Shown in pieces: positions 32,425 to 41,301 of a stretch of DNA of 64,000 nt. The notes under the pieces were generated by a model. The model was not told where the DNA came from, did no database searches, and saw only the letters and a list, made by a program, of their open reading frames with translations. Both the position numbers and the translations under genes were made by a program. Within the stretch, counting starts at the first letter, position 1. The number at the start of each line of letters is the position of its first letter. The stretch comes from Segatella copri (GTDB taxonomy: Bacteria > Bacteroidota > Bacteroidia > Bacteroidales > Bacteroidaceae): positions 620,001-684,000 of the forward strand of contig NZ_CATKVU010000006.1 of assembly GCF_949820605.1 (NCBI RefSeq), written 5' to 3'.

Positions 32425-32663
32425 CTTCTTACCTTTCTTACATGTCTGGCCGCCTCGCTTTATACTTTTTCGTCAGGTAATCTTAATAAGATAAGAGTTC
32501 AGTGTGGTTAATAAGCTCTTTCTTGTTTTTTTTTTTGCACAAAATCAGCAGAAATGAGTATCTATTGTGATAAATTGTAAGCATTTTATTTGTTTTTCTA
32601 ACAAAAAAACGAAGTTTTCTGAAATTTTATACGAAATTAGTTGGCTATTACATAAATTCTCTG

Positions 32664-32710
32664 TATCTTTGCAGGCAAATTATAACAAATGGGCTCGAAA
32701 GAGTCCTTTT
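32664..32710 (+). promoter_or_regulatory. ilvD -7 box and early leader hairpin
   Basis: TATCTTTG (32664-32671). About 13 nt after the predicted start the RNA can form GGGCTC-GAAA-GAGTCC then U4. It may stabilise the 5' end or act as a weak attenuator; no leader peptide was found. Confidence 0.5.
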
Positions 32711-32736
32711 AAGCAAGGAAATAAAAGAAAAAAGAT

Positions 32737-34539
32737 ATGAAACATCCATTAAGAAGTAGCGTCTGCACTGAAGGCAGAAGAATGGCAGGTGCCCGAGCAC
32801 TCTGGGTAGCTGCAGGTATGAAACACGAGCAGTTTGGTAAACCAATCATTGCTATCGTGAACAGCTTTACTCAGTTTGTGCCAGGTCATACCCATCTTCA
32901 TGAAATCGGTCAGATCGTCAAGAAGGAAATCGAAGCTATGGGGTGCTACGCAGCCGAATTCAATACCATCGCCGTTGACGACGGTATCGCAATGGGACAC
33001 GACGGAATGCTCTATTCCCTCCCAAGCCGTGACATCATTGCCGACTCTGTAGAATACATGGTCAATGCTCACAAGGCCGACGCCATGATCTGCATCTCAA
33101 ACTGCGACAAGGTAACACCAGGTATGCTCATGGCATCTATGCGACTGAACATTCCTACCGTGTTCTGCTCAGGTGGACCTATGGAAGCCGGACGCTGGAA
33201 GGGTGAGAACGCCGACTTGATTACAGCTATGATTAAGGGTGCTGATACAAGCGTTTCTGACGAGGAGATGACGCAGATTGAGCAGTGCGCCTGCCCAGGT
33301 TGCGGTAGCTGCTCAGGTATGTTTACCGCCAACTCAATGAACTCACTCACTGAGGCCATCGGTCTGAGTTTGCCAGGCAACGGAACCATTCTTGCTACCC
33401 ACAAAAACCGCATCCAACTTTTTAAAGATGCAGCACGCCAGATAGTTAAGAACGCTTATGCATATTATGAGGACGGCGACGAGAGCGTATTGCCACGCAA
33501 TATAGCTACCCGCGACGCATTCCTCAACGCCATGACCCTGGACATCGCCATGGGCGGAAGCACCAACACCGTGCTTCACTTGCTGGCAGTAGCTCAGGAA
33601 GCTGGCGCAGACTTCAAGATGGAAGACATCGACCAATTGAGCCGCAAGGTGCCTTGCCTCTGCAAGTTGAGCCCTAACACCCAGAAATACAGTGTACAGG
33701 AGTGCAACCGCGCAGGTGGTATCCTCGGTATCCTGAACGAGCTGAACAAGGGCGGTCTGATCAACGGCACCGTAAAGCGTGTTGACGGCAAAACACTCGA
33801 TGAGCAGATGAAGAAATATGACATTACCGGCACAGAGATTGATGCCGAGGCTGACAGAATCTACCATTCAGCACCGGGCAGAAAGTTCTCTACCCAGATG
33901 GGTAGCCAGGATGCTCAGTGGGAGAGTCTTGACACCGACCGCACCGAGGGTTGTATCCGCGACCTCGAGCATGCTTACACCAAGGATGGCGGACTGGCTG
34001 TGCTCTTCGGCAACATCGCCCAGAACGGTTGTGTAGTAAAGACAGCCGGCGTAGACCCAGTGCTCTGGCATTTTGAGGGTCCAGCCGTATGCTTTGATTC
34101 TCAGGAAGATGCATGCGAAGGCATCCTCGGCGGAAAGGTTAACTCAGGCGACTGCGTAGTCATCACCCACGAGGGTCCGAAGGGTGGCCCTGGTATGCAG
34201 GAGATGCTCTACCCAACCTCTTACATCAAGAGCCGTCACCTGGGCAAGGAATGTGCTCTCATTACCGACGGCCGCTTCTCAGGCGGTACATCAGGCTTGA
34301 GCATCGGTCACATCAGTCCTGAGGCTGCAGCAGGTGGTAACATCGGCAAGATTAAGGATGGAGACATCATCGTCATTGATATCCCTAGCCGCTCCATCAA
34401 TGTGAAGCTATCTGACGAGGAACTCGCAGCACGCCCACAGCAGCCGCTTAAGCGCAACCGCGTGGTTAGCAAGGCACTGCGCGCTTATGCCCAGAGCGTA
34501 AGTTCGGCAGATAAGGGCGGTGTGAGAATCATCGACTAG
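32737..34539 (+). CDS. ilvD: Dihydroxy-acid dehydratase
   Basis: 600 aa, IlvD/Edd family, normal length. Motifs: [70 protein letters not shown] and [32 protein letters not shown] with the [Fe-S] cysteines. The C-terminal half has [25 protein letters not shown] and [23 protein letters not shown]. It makes 2-oxoisovalerate and 2-oxo-3-methylvalerate in valine and isoleucine synthesis. It leads the ilvD-ilvB-ilvN cluster; ilvB begins 82 bp after its stop codon. Confidence 0.96.
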   Translation: MKHPLRSSVCTEGRRMAGARALWVAAGMKHEQFGKPIIAIVNSFTQFVPGHTHLHEIGQIVKKEIEAMGCYAAEFNTIAVDDGIAMGHDGMLYSLPSRDIIADSVEYMVNAHKADAMICISNCDKVTPGMLMASMRLNIPTVFCSGGPMEAGRWKGENADLITAMIKGADTSVSDEEMTQIEQCACPGCGSCSGMFTANSMNSLTEAIGLSLPGNGTILATHKNRIQLFKDAARQIVKNAYAYYEDGDESVLPRNIATRDAFLNAMTLDIAMGGSTNTVLHLLAVAQEAGADFKMEDIDQLSRKVPCLCKLSPNTQKYSVQECNRAGGILGILNELNKGGLINGTVKRVDGKTLDEQMKKYDITGTEIDAEADRIYHSAPGRKFSTQMGSQDAQWESLDTDRTEGCIRDLEHAYTKDGGLAVLFGNIAQNGCVVKTAGVDPVLWHFEGPAVCFDSQEDACEGILGGKVNSGDCVVITHEGPKGGPGMQEMLYPTSYIKSRHLGKECALITDGRFSGGTSGLSIGHISPEAAAGGNIGKIKDGDIIVIDIPSRSINVKLSDEELAARPQQPLKRNRVVSKALRAYAQSVSSADKGGVRIID

Positions 34540-34621
34540 TCTTCGAGAGTCTTTGAAAAGACAGTTTTAGAGTCTTTGAGAAAAGAAAAATTTTTGAATT
34601 ATTCAGAATAATAACATATAA

Positions 34622-36337
34622 ATGGCAAAAGAAGTAATAACAGGAGCCGAAGCACTGATGCGCTCCCTGAAAAACGAGGATGTTAAAACCATCTTCGGAT
34701 ATCCGGGCGGCAGCATCATGCCAGTGTTTGATGCACTGTACGGTTATACGAGAGGTGAAAAGAAGATGTTTGACCACATTTTGGTACGTCACGAGCAGGC
34801 TGCTGCTCACGCTGCACAGGGTTATGCCCGAGTCAGTGGCGAAGTGGGCGTCGCTCTTGTCACTAGTGGTCCTGGAGCTACTAATACATTGACCGGCATC
34901 GCTGATGCCATGATGGATTCTACACCAATCGTAGTCATCGCCGGACAGGTAGGCGTAGGTGCCCTGGGTACCGATGCCTTCCAGGAGGTAGACCTCGTGG
35001 GTGTTACCCAGCCAATCTCCAAGTGGTCTTACCAGATACGCCGTGCCGAGGATGTGGCATGGGCTGTGAGCCGTGCTTTCTACATCGCCCGCAGCGGACG
35101 TCCGGGACCTGTGGTGCTCGACTTTACAAAGAATGCGCAGGTGGCTACATGCGAGTGGGAACCAGTGAAATGTGAGAAGGTTACATCTTATAAACCTTAT
35201 CCTAAGATAGATGAAAAGGCGGTGGCTGAAGCTGCCGAACTCATCAACAATGCCAAGAAACCATTCGCCCTCGTGGGGCATGGAGTAGAGCTTGGCGGTG
35301 CACATAATGAACTCATCGAATTCCTCGAGAAGGCAGATATCCCTGCCGGCAGAACCCTGCTCGGCCTTTCTGCCCTGCCTAGCAACCACCCGCTCAACAT
35401 GGGTATGCTCGGCATGCATGGTTCTTATGCTACCAACATGAAGACCCAGGAGTGTGATGTGCTCATCGCCATCGGTATGCGTTTCAGCGACCGTATCACA
35501 GGCGTGCCTTCTAAGTATGCTCCTCAGGCCAAGATTATTCACCTGGACATTGACAAGGCTGAGATTGATAAGGTTATCAAGACCGATGTGGCTGTTGTGG
35601 GCGACTGCAAGCAGAGTCTGCCAGCCATTACCCGCCTGCTGAACAAGAATGTTCACCGCGAGTGGAGAGACTCCTTCGAGGAATACCGCCAGCAGGAACA
35701 GGAGAAGGTAATAGAGAAAGATATCCATCCTACAGAGGGACCGCTGCTTATGGGCGAGGTGACCAACGTGGTAACGGAAGCTACTCATAATGAAGCAGTT
35801 CTTGTAAACGACGTAGGCCAGAACCAGATGATCAGTAGCCGCTACTTTAAGTTTACCAAGAAGCTGAGCATCGTAACTAGTGGTGGTTTCGGAACCATGG
35901 GCTTCGGCCTTCCGGCAGCCATCGGTGCCACCTTCGGAGCTCCCGACCGCATCATCTGCTGTTTCTTCGGCGACGGCGGTTTCCAGATGAACATCCAGGA
36001 ACTAGGCACTATCATGGAGCAGCAGGCACCGGTAAAGATGATTCTGCTGAACAACAACTATCTGGGCAACGTTCGCCAGTGGCAAGACCTGATGTTCGGC
36101 GGCCGTCACTCTTTCACCCACATGATGAATCCTCATTATGCAGAGATTGCCAAGGCCTACGGCATACCATACGATGTGGTAATAGACCGCAAGGACCTTC
36201 AGGCTAAGGTGGAGAAGATGATCAGCACCAAGGGTCCTTACCTGTTGGAGTGCGCCATCAAGGAGAATGAAGACATCGTTCCGATGACGCTGCCGGGCAA
36301 GAGTGTAGATGAGATGCAACTTGAGTTGAATTATTAA
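34622..36337 (+). CDS. ilvB: Acetolactate synthase large subunit
   Basis: 571 aa ThDP enzyme. The N-terminal Pyr domain has GYPGGSIMPVFDALY, RHEQAAAHAAQGYAR (catalytic Glu), TSGPGATNTLTGIADAMMDSTPIVVIAGQV; the middle domain carries a FAD-type fold; the C-terminal PP domain has GFGTMGFGLPAAIGA and the GDGGFQMNIQELGT...LNNNYLG ThDP/Mg motif. It condenses pyruvate or 2-oxobutyrate for valine, leucine and isoleucine. It is followed by the regulatory subunit gene ilvN at 105 bp, in a spacer holding a TATATATAATAAGGTGTA element. Confidence 0.96.
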   Translation: MAKEVITGAEALMRSLKNEDVKTIFGYPGGSIMPVFDALYGYTRGEKKMFDHILVRHEQAAAHAAQGYARVSGEVGVALVTSGPGATNTLTGIADAMMDSTPIVVIAGQVGVGALGTDAFQEVDLVGVTQPISKWSYQIRRAEDVAWAVSRAFYIARSGRPGPVVLDFTKNAQVATCEWEPVKCEKVTSYKPYPKIDEKAVAEAAELINNAKKPFALVGHGVELGGAHNELIEFLEKADIPAGRTLLGLSALPSNHPLNMGMLGMHGSYATNMKTQECDVLIAIGMRFSDRITGVPSKYAPQAKIIHLDIDKAEIDKVIKTDVAVVGDCKQSLPAITRLLNKNVHREWRDSFEEYRQQEQEKVIEKDIHPTEGPLLMGEVTNVVTEATHNEAVLVNDVGQNQMISSRYFKFTKKLSIVTSGGFGTMGFGLPAAIGATFGAPDRIICCFFGDGGFQMNIQELGTIMEQQAPVKMILLNNNYLGNVRQWQDLMFGGRHSFTHMMNPHYAEIAKAYGIPYDVVIDRKDLQAKVEKMISTKGPYLLECAIKENEDIVPMTLPGKSVDEMQLELNY

Positions 36338-36348
36338 AAGCTTTCGGC

Positions 36349-36366
36349 TATATATAATAAGGTGTA
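36349..36366 (+). repeat. TATATATAATAAGGTGTA element (copy 4)
   Basis: Exactly identical to the 18 bp at 53646-53663. It lies in the ilvB-ilvN spacer, 11 bp after the ilvB stop codon. Confidence 0.8.
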
Positions 36367-36442
36367 AATTCCTTCATGAGGGAGCATCCTCCGAAAAGGA
36401 AAGACTCCGAAAAGTAACCGATTATTTTTAAAATTTGGAAAA

Positions 36443-36988
36443 ATGGAGAATAACAACGAAAAGAAATTATATACATTGCTTGTTTACTCAGAAAACATTG
36501 CCGGTATCCTGAATCAGATTACTGCCGTGTTTACTCGCAGACAGGTAAACATTGAGAGCTTGAATGTTTCGGCCAGCAGTATCAAGAATATACACAAGTA
36601 TACCATCACGGTTTGGAGTGTTGAAGAGCAGATTGAGAAAATCAACAAGGCAATAGAGAAGAAGATTGACGTGGTGAAGAGCGATTACTACACCGACGAC
36701 CAGATCTTCATCCATGAAGTGGCTCTCTTCAAGATTTCCACTCCGGTATTGCTTGAAAATCCAGAGGTTTCGCGCACCATCCGCAAGCATGATGCCCGCA
36801 TGATGGAGGTGAATCCTACCTACAGTACCGTGCTTCTGGCAGGACTTACCGAAGACATCGCCGACCTCTTCCAGCAGCTTAACAGCTACAACTGCCTCCT
36901 TCAGTATACCCGAAGCGGCAGAATCGCTGTTACGAGAAGTTTTGACGAACCCATCTCTGATTATCTCAAGCAGAATTCAGAAGAATAG
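36443..36988 (+). CDS. ilvN: Acetolactate synthase small (regulatory) subunit
   Basis: 181 aa. N-terminal ACT domain (KLYTLLVYSENIAGILNQITAVFTRRQVNIESLNVSASSI), linker, and C-terminal ALS_ss_C domain (HEVALFKISTPVLLENPEVSRTIRKHDARMMEVNPTYSTVLLAGLTEDIADLFQQL). It activates IlvB and confers feedback by valine. Homologues are named IlvN or IlvH; the symbol is chosen by context. A good terminator follows at 37008-37053, so the downstream thioesterase and ilvC are separate units. Confidence 0.9.
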   Translation: MENNNEKKLYTLLVYSENIAGILNQITAVFTRRQVNIESLNVSASSIKNIHKYTITVWSVEEQIEKINKAIEKKIDVVKSDYYTDDQIFIHEVALFKISTPVLLENPEVSRTIRKHDARMMEVNPTYSTVLLAGLTEDIADLFQQLNSYNCLLQYTRSGRIAVTRSFDEPISDYLKQNSEE

Positions 36989-37007
36989 ATTTCTTTTATA
37001 TTTTGAT

Positions 37008-37053
37008 GCCCTTTGTTCCTCTGGCTTCAAACTAGCGGAGCAGGGGGCTTTTT
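37008..37053 (+). terminator. Terminator after ilvN
   Basis: GCCCTTTGTTCC (37008-37019) pairs with GGAGCAGGGGGC (37037-37048), with G-U pairs, then T5. Confidence 0.8.
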
Positions 37054-37104
37054 CGGTTTAAAACAACAAGACAAACAACAAGATAAAAGGACGAGACAGA
37101 TATT

Positions 37105-37908
37105 ATGGAACAGAAAATATTAGATAAGGTAGGGCGTTACGAATTTCTTTCGGAGCCTTTCCACTGCGATTTCAGCAGCCACCTCTTTATGGGGCATCTC
37201 GGAAATCATCTGCTCAATGCTGCCGATTTTCACAGCAACGACCGCGGGTTCGGCATGAACTACCTCATGCCCCAACACAAGACATGGGTTCTCAGCCGAC
37301 TGGCCATTGAGATGGCAGAGATGCCGAAGTCTTACGACCGCTTTGTGATAGAAACCTGGTGCGAGAGTGCCATGAAATATTTCACATCCCGAGATTTCAA
37401 AATCTGCGGCAAGACATCATCATCAGAAGAAGCCAAGGTTTACGGTTACGGCAAGAGCGTGTGGGCAATGATTGATACGGAAACCCGACAGCCTGTTGAT
37501 ATTTTTGAAATTCACGACGGGCTTATCAAAGAATATATTGATTCGGACAAACCTTGTCCTATCCAGGCAAGTTCGAGAGTGAAAATGGGCAAGGATGCCA
37601 AGCTGGTGAGAACCATTGACACCTATTATCATGATGTAGATGTTAACGGGCACATCAACTCGGTAAAATACATCGAACATATCCTCGACCTCTTTGATCT
37701 GGATTATTACAAAAATCACTTTTTGCAAAGATTTGAGATAGCTTACGTAGCAGAAAGTCACCAGGGAGACCAACTTCATTTCTATTTGGAAGAAACAAGT
37801 GAGGCAGAAAAAATGCAAGAATACTGCATAAAGATAACAAAAACCAGCAAAAATGACGCAAATGAGGTGGAAGTTGTAAGAAGTAAGGCTAAATTTATTA
37901 AAAATTGA
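37105..37908 (+). CDS. Acyl-ACP thioesterase
   Basis: 267 aa, two hot-dog repeats of the bacterial FatA/FatB-like family: DFSSHLFMGHLGNHLLNAADFHSNDRGFGMNYL, LAIEMAEMPKSYDRFVIETW, then the second half TYYHDVDVNGHINSVKYIEHILDLFDLDYYKNH with the D-x-N-x-H catalytic-type motif. It releases free fatty acids from acyl-ACP. Placement between ilvN and ilvC is notable: branched-chain keto acids feed branched-chain fatty acid synthesis in Bacteroidota, so the link may be metabolic. It is separated from ilvN by a terminator and from ilvC by that gene's own promoter. Confidence 0.87.
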   Translation: MEQKILDKVGRYEFLSEPFHCDFSSHLFMGHLGNHLLNAADFHSNDRGFGMNYLMPQHKTWVLSRLAIEMAEMPKSYDRFVIETWCESAMKYFTSRDFKICGKTSSSEEAKVYGYGKSVWAMIDTETRQPVDIFEIHDGLIKEYIDSDKPCPIQASSRVKMGKDAKLVRTIDTYYHDVDVNGHINSVKYIEHILDLFDLDYYKNHFLQRFEIAYVAESHQGDQLHFYLEETSEAEKMQEYCIKITKTSKNDANEVEVVRSKAKFIKN

Positions 37909-37916
37909 AAGAAAAA

Positions 37917-37948
37917 TTTGGTAGTTTCATTTTATTTGCTTATCTTTG
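37917..37948 (+). promoter_or_regulatory. Promoter of ilvC
   Basis: TTTG (37917-37920), exactly 20 bp, TATCTTTG (37941-37948). It gives a leader of about 150 nt before the ilvC ATG at 38105. Confidence 0.8.
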
Positions 37949-37972
37949 CACTCAGAAAATAAGAATAAACCC

Positions 37973-38087
37973 AGAGCCGCCTTCTTGGATAGGGGGTGGA
38001 CGGATCAAACAGGCTCTCTTTGGATAAGAATTCAGCTCGCATCCGTATGGACAAGTATAACCCGCGGCTCCACAAACGGCAAGCCGC
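37973..38087 (+). promoter_or_regulatory. Structured ilvC leader with interleaved stems
   Basis: AGAGCC (37973) can pair with GGCTCT (38010-38016), and ACGGAT (about 37999) with ATCCGT (38041-38046). The arms alternate, so they form either a pseudoknot or mutually exclusive folds. A third stem, GCGGCT (38064-38069) / AGCCGC (38082-38087), lies just before the start region. It is GC-rich in contrast to its surroundings. Regulation by an RNA structure is possible; no Val/Leu/Ile-rich leader peptide was found. Confidence 0.45.
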
Positions 38088-38104
38088 ACAAAAAATTAAA
38101 AAAT

Positions 38105-39148
38105 ATGGCAGAAATGAATTTCGGTGGCGTAATGGAAACTGTTGTCACCAGTCATGAATTTTCATTGGAGAAAGCACGTGAAGTATTGAAGAACGAAACA
38201 ATCGCAGTTATCGGTTATGGTATCCAGGGTCCTGGTCAGGCTTGTAACCTTCGCGATAATGGTTTCAACGTCATCGTCGGACAGCGTCAGGGTAAGACCT
38301 ACGAGAAGTGTCTGAAGGATGGTTGGGTTCCTGGTAAGACTCTGTTCTCTATCGAGGAAGCTGCTGAAAAGGGTACTATCATCTGTATGTTGCTTTCTGA
38401 TGCCGGTCAGATTGCATGCTGGCCAAAGATTAAGCCATACCTCACACCAGGTAAGACTTTGTATTATTCACATGGTTTCGCTATCAACTGGAGCGACCGT
38501 ACAGGCGTTGTTCCACCAAAGGATATTGATGTTATCATGGTTGCTCCTAAGGGTTCTGGTACTTCTCTCCGCACTATGTTCTGTGAGGGGCGTGGTTTGA
38601 ACTGCTCTTACGCTGTATACCAGGATGCATCTGGCAAGGCAGAGGATAAGACTATTGCCTTCGGTATCGGTATCGGTGCCGGTTATTTGTTCAAGACAAC
38701 ATTCCAGCGTGAGGCTACTTCTGACCTCACAGGTGAGCGTGGCTCATTGATGGGTGCAATTGAGGGATTGTTGGAGGCACAGTATGACGTGCTCCGCGAG
38801 AATGGTCACTCACCATCTGAGGCTTTCAACGAGACTGTTGAGGAGCTCACACAGAGCCTTGGCCCTCTCTTCGGTGCTAAGGGTATGGATTGGATGTATG
38901 CTAACTGTTCAACAACAGCTCAGCGTGGTGCTCTTGACTGGGCTCCTCGTTTCCGTGAGGCTATCAAGCCTGTAATGGAGTGGTTGTACTACTCTGTAAA
39001 GACAGGTAACGAGGCTCAGATTTCTATCGACAAGAACTCTCAGGCTGATTACCGCGAGAAGTTGAACGCTGAACTCGAGGCTATGCGCAACAAGGAAATG
39101 TGGCAGGCTGGTGTTACAGTTCGTAAACTTCGCCCTGAGAATAACTAA
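38105..39148 (+). CDS. ilvC: Ketol-acid reductoisomerase
   Basis: 347 aa from the ATG at 38105 (MAEMNFGGVMETVVTSHEF). The frame is open further upstream through the leader, but that part overlaps the promoter and lacks family similarity. The N-terminal NADPH fold has AVIGYGIQGPGQACNLRDNGFNVIVGQR. It also has PKGSGTSLRTMFCEGRG, AFGIGIGAGYLFKTTFQREATSDLTGERGSLMGAIEGLLEAQYDVL and the C-terminal helical knot. It converts acetolactate to dihydroxyisovalerate. T-rich codon usage suggests high expression. A terminator follows. Confidence 0.96.
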   Translation: MAEMNFGGVMETVVTSHEFSLEKAREVLKNETIAVIGYGIQGPGQACNLRDNGFNVIVGQRQGKTYEKCLKDGWVPGKTLFSIEEAAEKGTIICMLLSDAGQIACWPKIKPYLTPGKTLYYSHGFAINWSDRTGVVPPKDIDVIMVAPKGSGTSLRTMFCEGRGLNCSYAVYQDASGKAEDKTIAFGIGIGAGYLFKTTFQREATSDLTGERGSLMGAIEGLLEAQYDVLRENGHSPSEAFNETVEELTQSLGPLFGAKGMDWMYANCSTTAQRGALDWAPRFREAIKPVMEWLYYSVKTGNEAQISIDKNSQADYREKLNAELEAMRNKEMWQAGVTVRKLRPENN

Positions 39149-39171
39149 TTTTTTTCTCGTACATAATGTTG

Positions 39172-39208
39172 AAAAGGGAATGGCCCGAGAGGTGTCGTTC
39201 CCTTTTTT
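39172..39208 (+). terminator. Terminator after ilvC
   Basis: AAAAGGGAA (39172-39180) pairs with TTCCCTTTT (39198-39206), ending in a T6 run. Confidence 0.8.
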
Positions 39209-39290
39209 CTGTTTATAAGGGGCTTTAGTGATTTCATTTGGGAGCGGCCTCATAAAGTATAACTTATGATTCACCTTTCTACTATTTCAT

Positions 39291-41186
39291 TTATGGGGCA
39301 TGAACGATTTTGTCTCCCTCGACATAAAACATATTCTCTGCAACCATTTCTTCAAGAACTGCAGCCATATCTTCTGAATCATATTTCAGTTGGTTTAATT
39401 CTGTAATGTCATGTGGCTTTCCGTCTTTCAGCAAGTCTAGAATTTCTGATATAATAGTTTGCTTCTGGGGTATTTTGTGGTCTATGCAGACATCACATAT
39501 CCCGCAGTCGTCCTTCATTTTCGTTTTTTCGCCAAAATAACTCAGAAGCTGGCGCGAACGGCAGATGCTGTCATTCTTTGCATAACTGATAATGCTCTTG
39601 ATGTGGGCAGTAAACTGTTTCTTGCGTACTTCCCATACCTCCTCAGGGATGATAACTCTGAAACCATCTTCCCTAGGACGCGTGTAGCTGATATAAGGTG
39701 TCTTGCGGCGGGGAATGAAGTCGATGATGTGGCGGGCACTCAGATTTTTCAGAATCATGTATACCTGCTGACGGTTTAGTTCGCTTACACGCTCTATCAG
39801 CGACTCATCAATGTAAACATAGTCGGTAAACAGACCGCCGTAATTACGCAGAAGCCCCGTAATAACAGACTCTTCCTTCTCCGAAACATTCTCTAGCAGA
39901 TAGAGATCATTTCGGCTGATGTTAAATCTGATTCTTGCTTTTCCGTCAGGATTGTCCTCGTAGTGGATATAGCCTGAGCGCTCCAGAATGCGCAGAGCCG
40001 AGTCTACGCGAGTAGGGAAGTACTTGTAGGTGAAGCAGAACTTCTCTATCTCGAACATGAAAGTCTGTCCCATTCCGCTTCCAACTGCCACCTGAAAAAA
40101 GTAAGCAAGATGCTCGTAAACGTCTTTGATGAATTCTTTGTCTGGGAAGGTTTCGTCTATGCGTTTCATGAGTTTGTTTTCATCGCTCTGGTTGTAGAGC
40201 AGCACAGCATAAGCCTTTTCGCCGTCTCTTCCGCCTCGTCCCGCCTCTTGAAAATAGGCTTCCAGTGAGTCTGGACAATCTATATGAATTACCATTCTCA
40301 CATCTGACTTGTCTATTCCCATGCCGAAAGCATTGGTTGCTACCATTACCCTTATCTCGTCATTTTGCCAGTTTTTCTGTCGGATATCCTTCACGTCGGA
40401 ATCCAGTCCGGCATGGTAAAATGTAGCAGAAATACCTTGTTTGTTCAGTAGTTCTGCCATCTCCTTGGTTCGTTTTCGGCTTCTCGCATAAATGATTGCC
40501 GAGCCTTGGGTACACTGCAGGATATGAACCATTTCGGTCAACTTGTCGTTGGTGGTGCGCACCACATAGGCAAGATTCTTGCGGGCAAAACTCATTTTAA
40601 ATACGTTTTGCTTCTTGAAGTGAAGCTGGTTCTGGATATCTTCTACTACATCGGGAGTGGCCGTAGCCGTAAGAGCAAGGACTGGTACACCGGGCTTCAT
40701 ATCTCTTATTTTTGCAATTTCGAGATAAGACGGGCGGAAATCGTAACCCCACTGGCTGATGCAGTGAGCTTCATCTACCGTGATGAAACTCACCGGAATG
40801 TGGCGCAGTTTAGTTTGGAACAATTCTGAAGAAAGACGTTCTGGTGAAACATACAGAAACTTGATTTCACCGAAAATACAATTTTCCAATATTCGGAGAA
40901 TCTCTTGGCGCGACAATCCTGTGTAGATGGCTTCAGCCAGGATGTTGCGGGCCTTGAGATGCTGTACCTGATCCTTCATCAGCGCAATGAGGGGAGTTAC
41001 CACAATGCAGACGCCCTTTTGGGCAAGAGCTGGAACCTGGAAGGTGATGGATTTACCGCCACCTGTAGGCATAAGACCGAGGGTATCCTCACCTCGGGCT
41101 ATACTCTCAATGATGTCTCGTTGTATGCCGCGAAAGTCAGGATACCCCCAATATGTACGTAGTATTTCTTGATATTTATCTGCCAT
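39291..41186 (-). CDS. recQ: ATP-dependent DNA helicase RecQ
   Basis: 631 aa. Helicase core: MPTGGGKSITFQVPAL (Walker A), VDEAHCISQWGYDFRPSYL (DEAH), ALTATATPDV, ATNAFGMGIDKSDVRMVIH and QEAGRGGRDG. A zinc/RQC part near the C-terminus has CRSRQLLSYFGEKTKMKDDCGICDVCIDH; the C-terminus ends soon after, so no HRDC domain is visible, unlike E. coli RecQ. It unwinds DNA 3'-5' in recombination and repair. It is downstream of recJ on the same strand, an ordered pair of RecFOR-pathway enzymes. Confidence 0.93.
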   Translation of the reverse strand: MADKYQEILRTYWGYPDFRGIQRDIIESIARGEDTLGLMPTGGGKSITFQVPALAQKGVCIVVTPLIALMKDQVQHLKARNILAEAIYTGLSRQEILRILENCIFGEIKFLYVSPERLSSELFQTKLRHIPVSFITVDEAHCISQWGYDFRPSYLEIAKIRDMKPGVPVLALTATATPDVVEDIQNQLHFKKQNVFKMSFARKNLAYVVRTTNDKLTEMVHILQCTQGSAIIYARSRKRTKEMAELLNKQGISATFYHAGLDSDVKDIRQKNWQNDEIRVMVATNAFGMGIDKSDVRMVIHIDCPDSLEAYFQEAGRGGRDGEKAYAVLLYNQSDENKLMKRIDETFPDKEFIKDVYEHLAYFFQVAVGSGMGQTFMFEIEKFCFTYKYFPTRVDSALRILERSGYIHYEDNPDGKARIRFNISRNDLYLLENVSEKEESVITGLLRNYGGLFTDYVYIDESLIERVSELNRQQVYMILKNLSARHIIDFIPRRKTPYISYTRPREDGFRVIIPEEVWEVRKKQFTAHIKSIISYAKNDSICRSRQLLSYFGEKTKMKDDCGICDVCIDHKIPQKQTIISEILDLLKDGKPHDITELNQLKYDSEDMAAVLEEMVAENMFYVEGDKIVHAP

Positions 41187-41301
41187 TTTTTGAAACTTTT
41201 GCCCTTGCAGATTTCGATGCTTTTGCGTCCTGACGGATTTGCTCTACAAATCCGTGTAATCCGAGTAATCAGTGCCTAATCCATGCATAGGGCTAAGTAC
41301 C

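Larger units (their letters stand above)
32352..32736. other. 385 bp region between the OmpA gene and ilvD
   Basis: No gene was seen. It holds the OmpA terminator, an AT-rich stretch and the ilvD promoter (TATCTTTG at 32664-32671, GTTG at the -33 place). A GGGCTC-GAAA-GAGTCC hairpin followed by TTTT (32691-32710) falls in the early ilvD leader. Confidence 0.6.

Noticed and set aside
34529..35788. 419-codon minus-strand frame opposite ilvB
   Set aside because: Composition follows the codon pattern of ilvB; no recognisable domain.
37946..38104. 53-codon N-terminal extension of IlvC
   Set aside because: Overlaps the -7 box and leader stems; IlvC proteins start near MAEMNFGG.
38048..38158. Short ORF (from the ATG at 38048) as a possible ilvC leader peptide
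   Set aside because: Not rich in Val, Leu or Ile and overlaps the ilvC start in another frame, so it lacks the hallmarks of an attenuator peptide.
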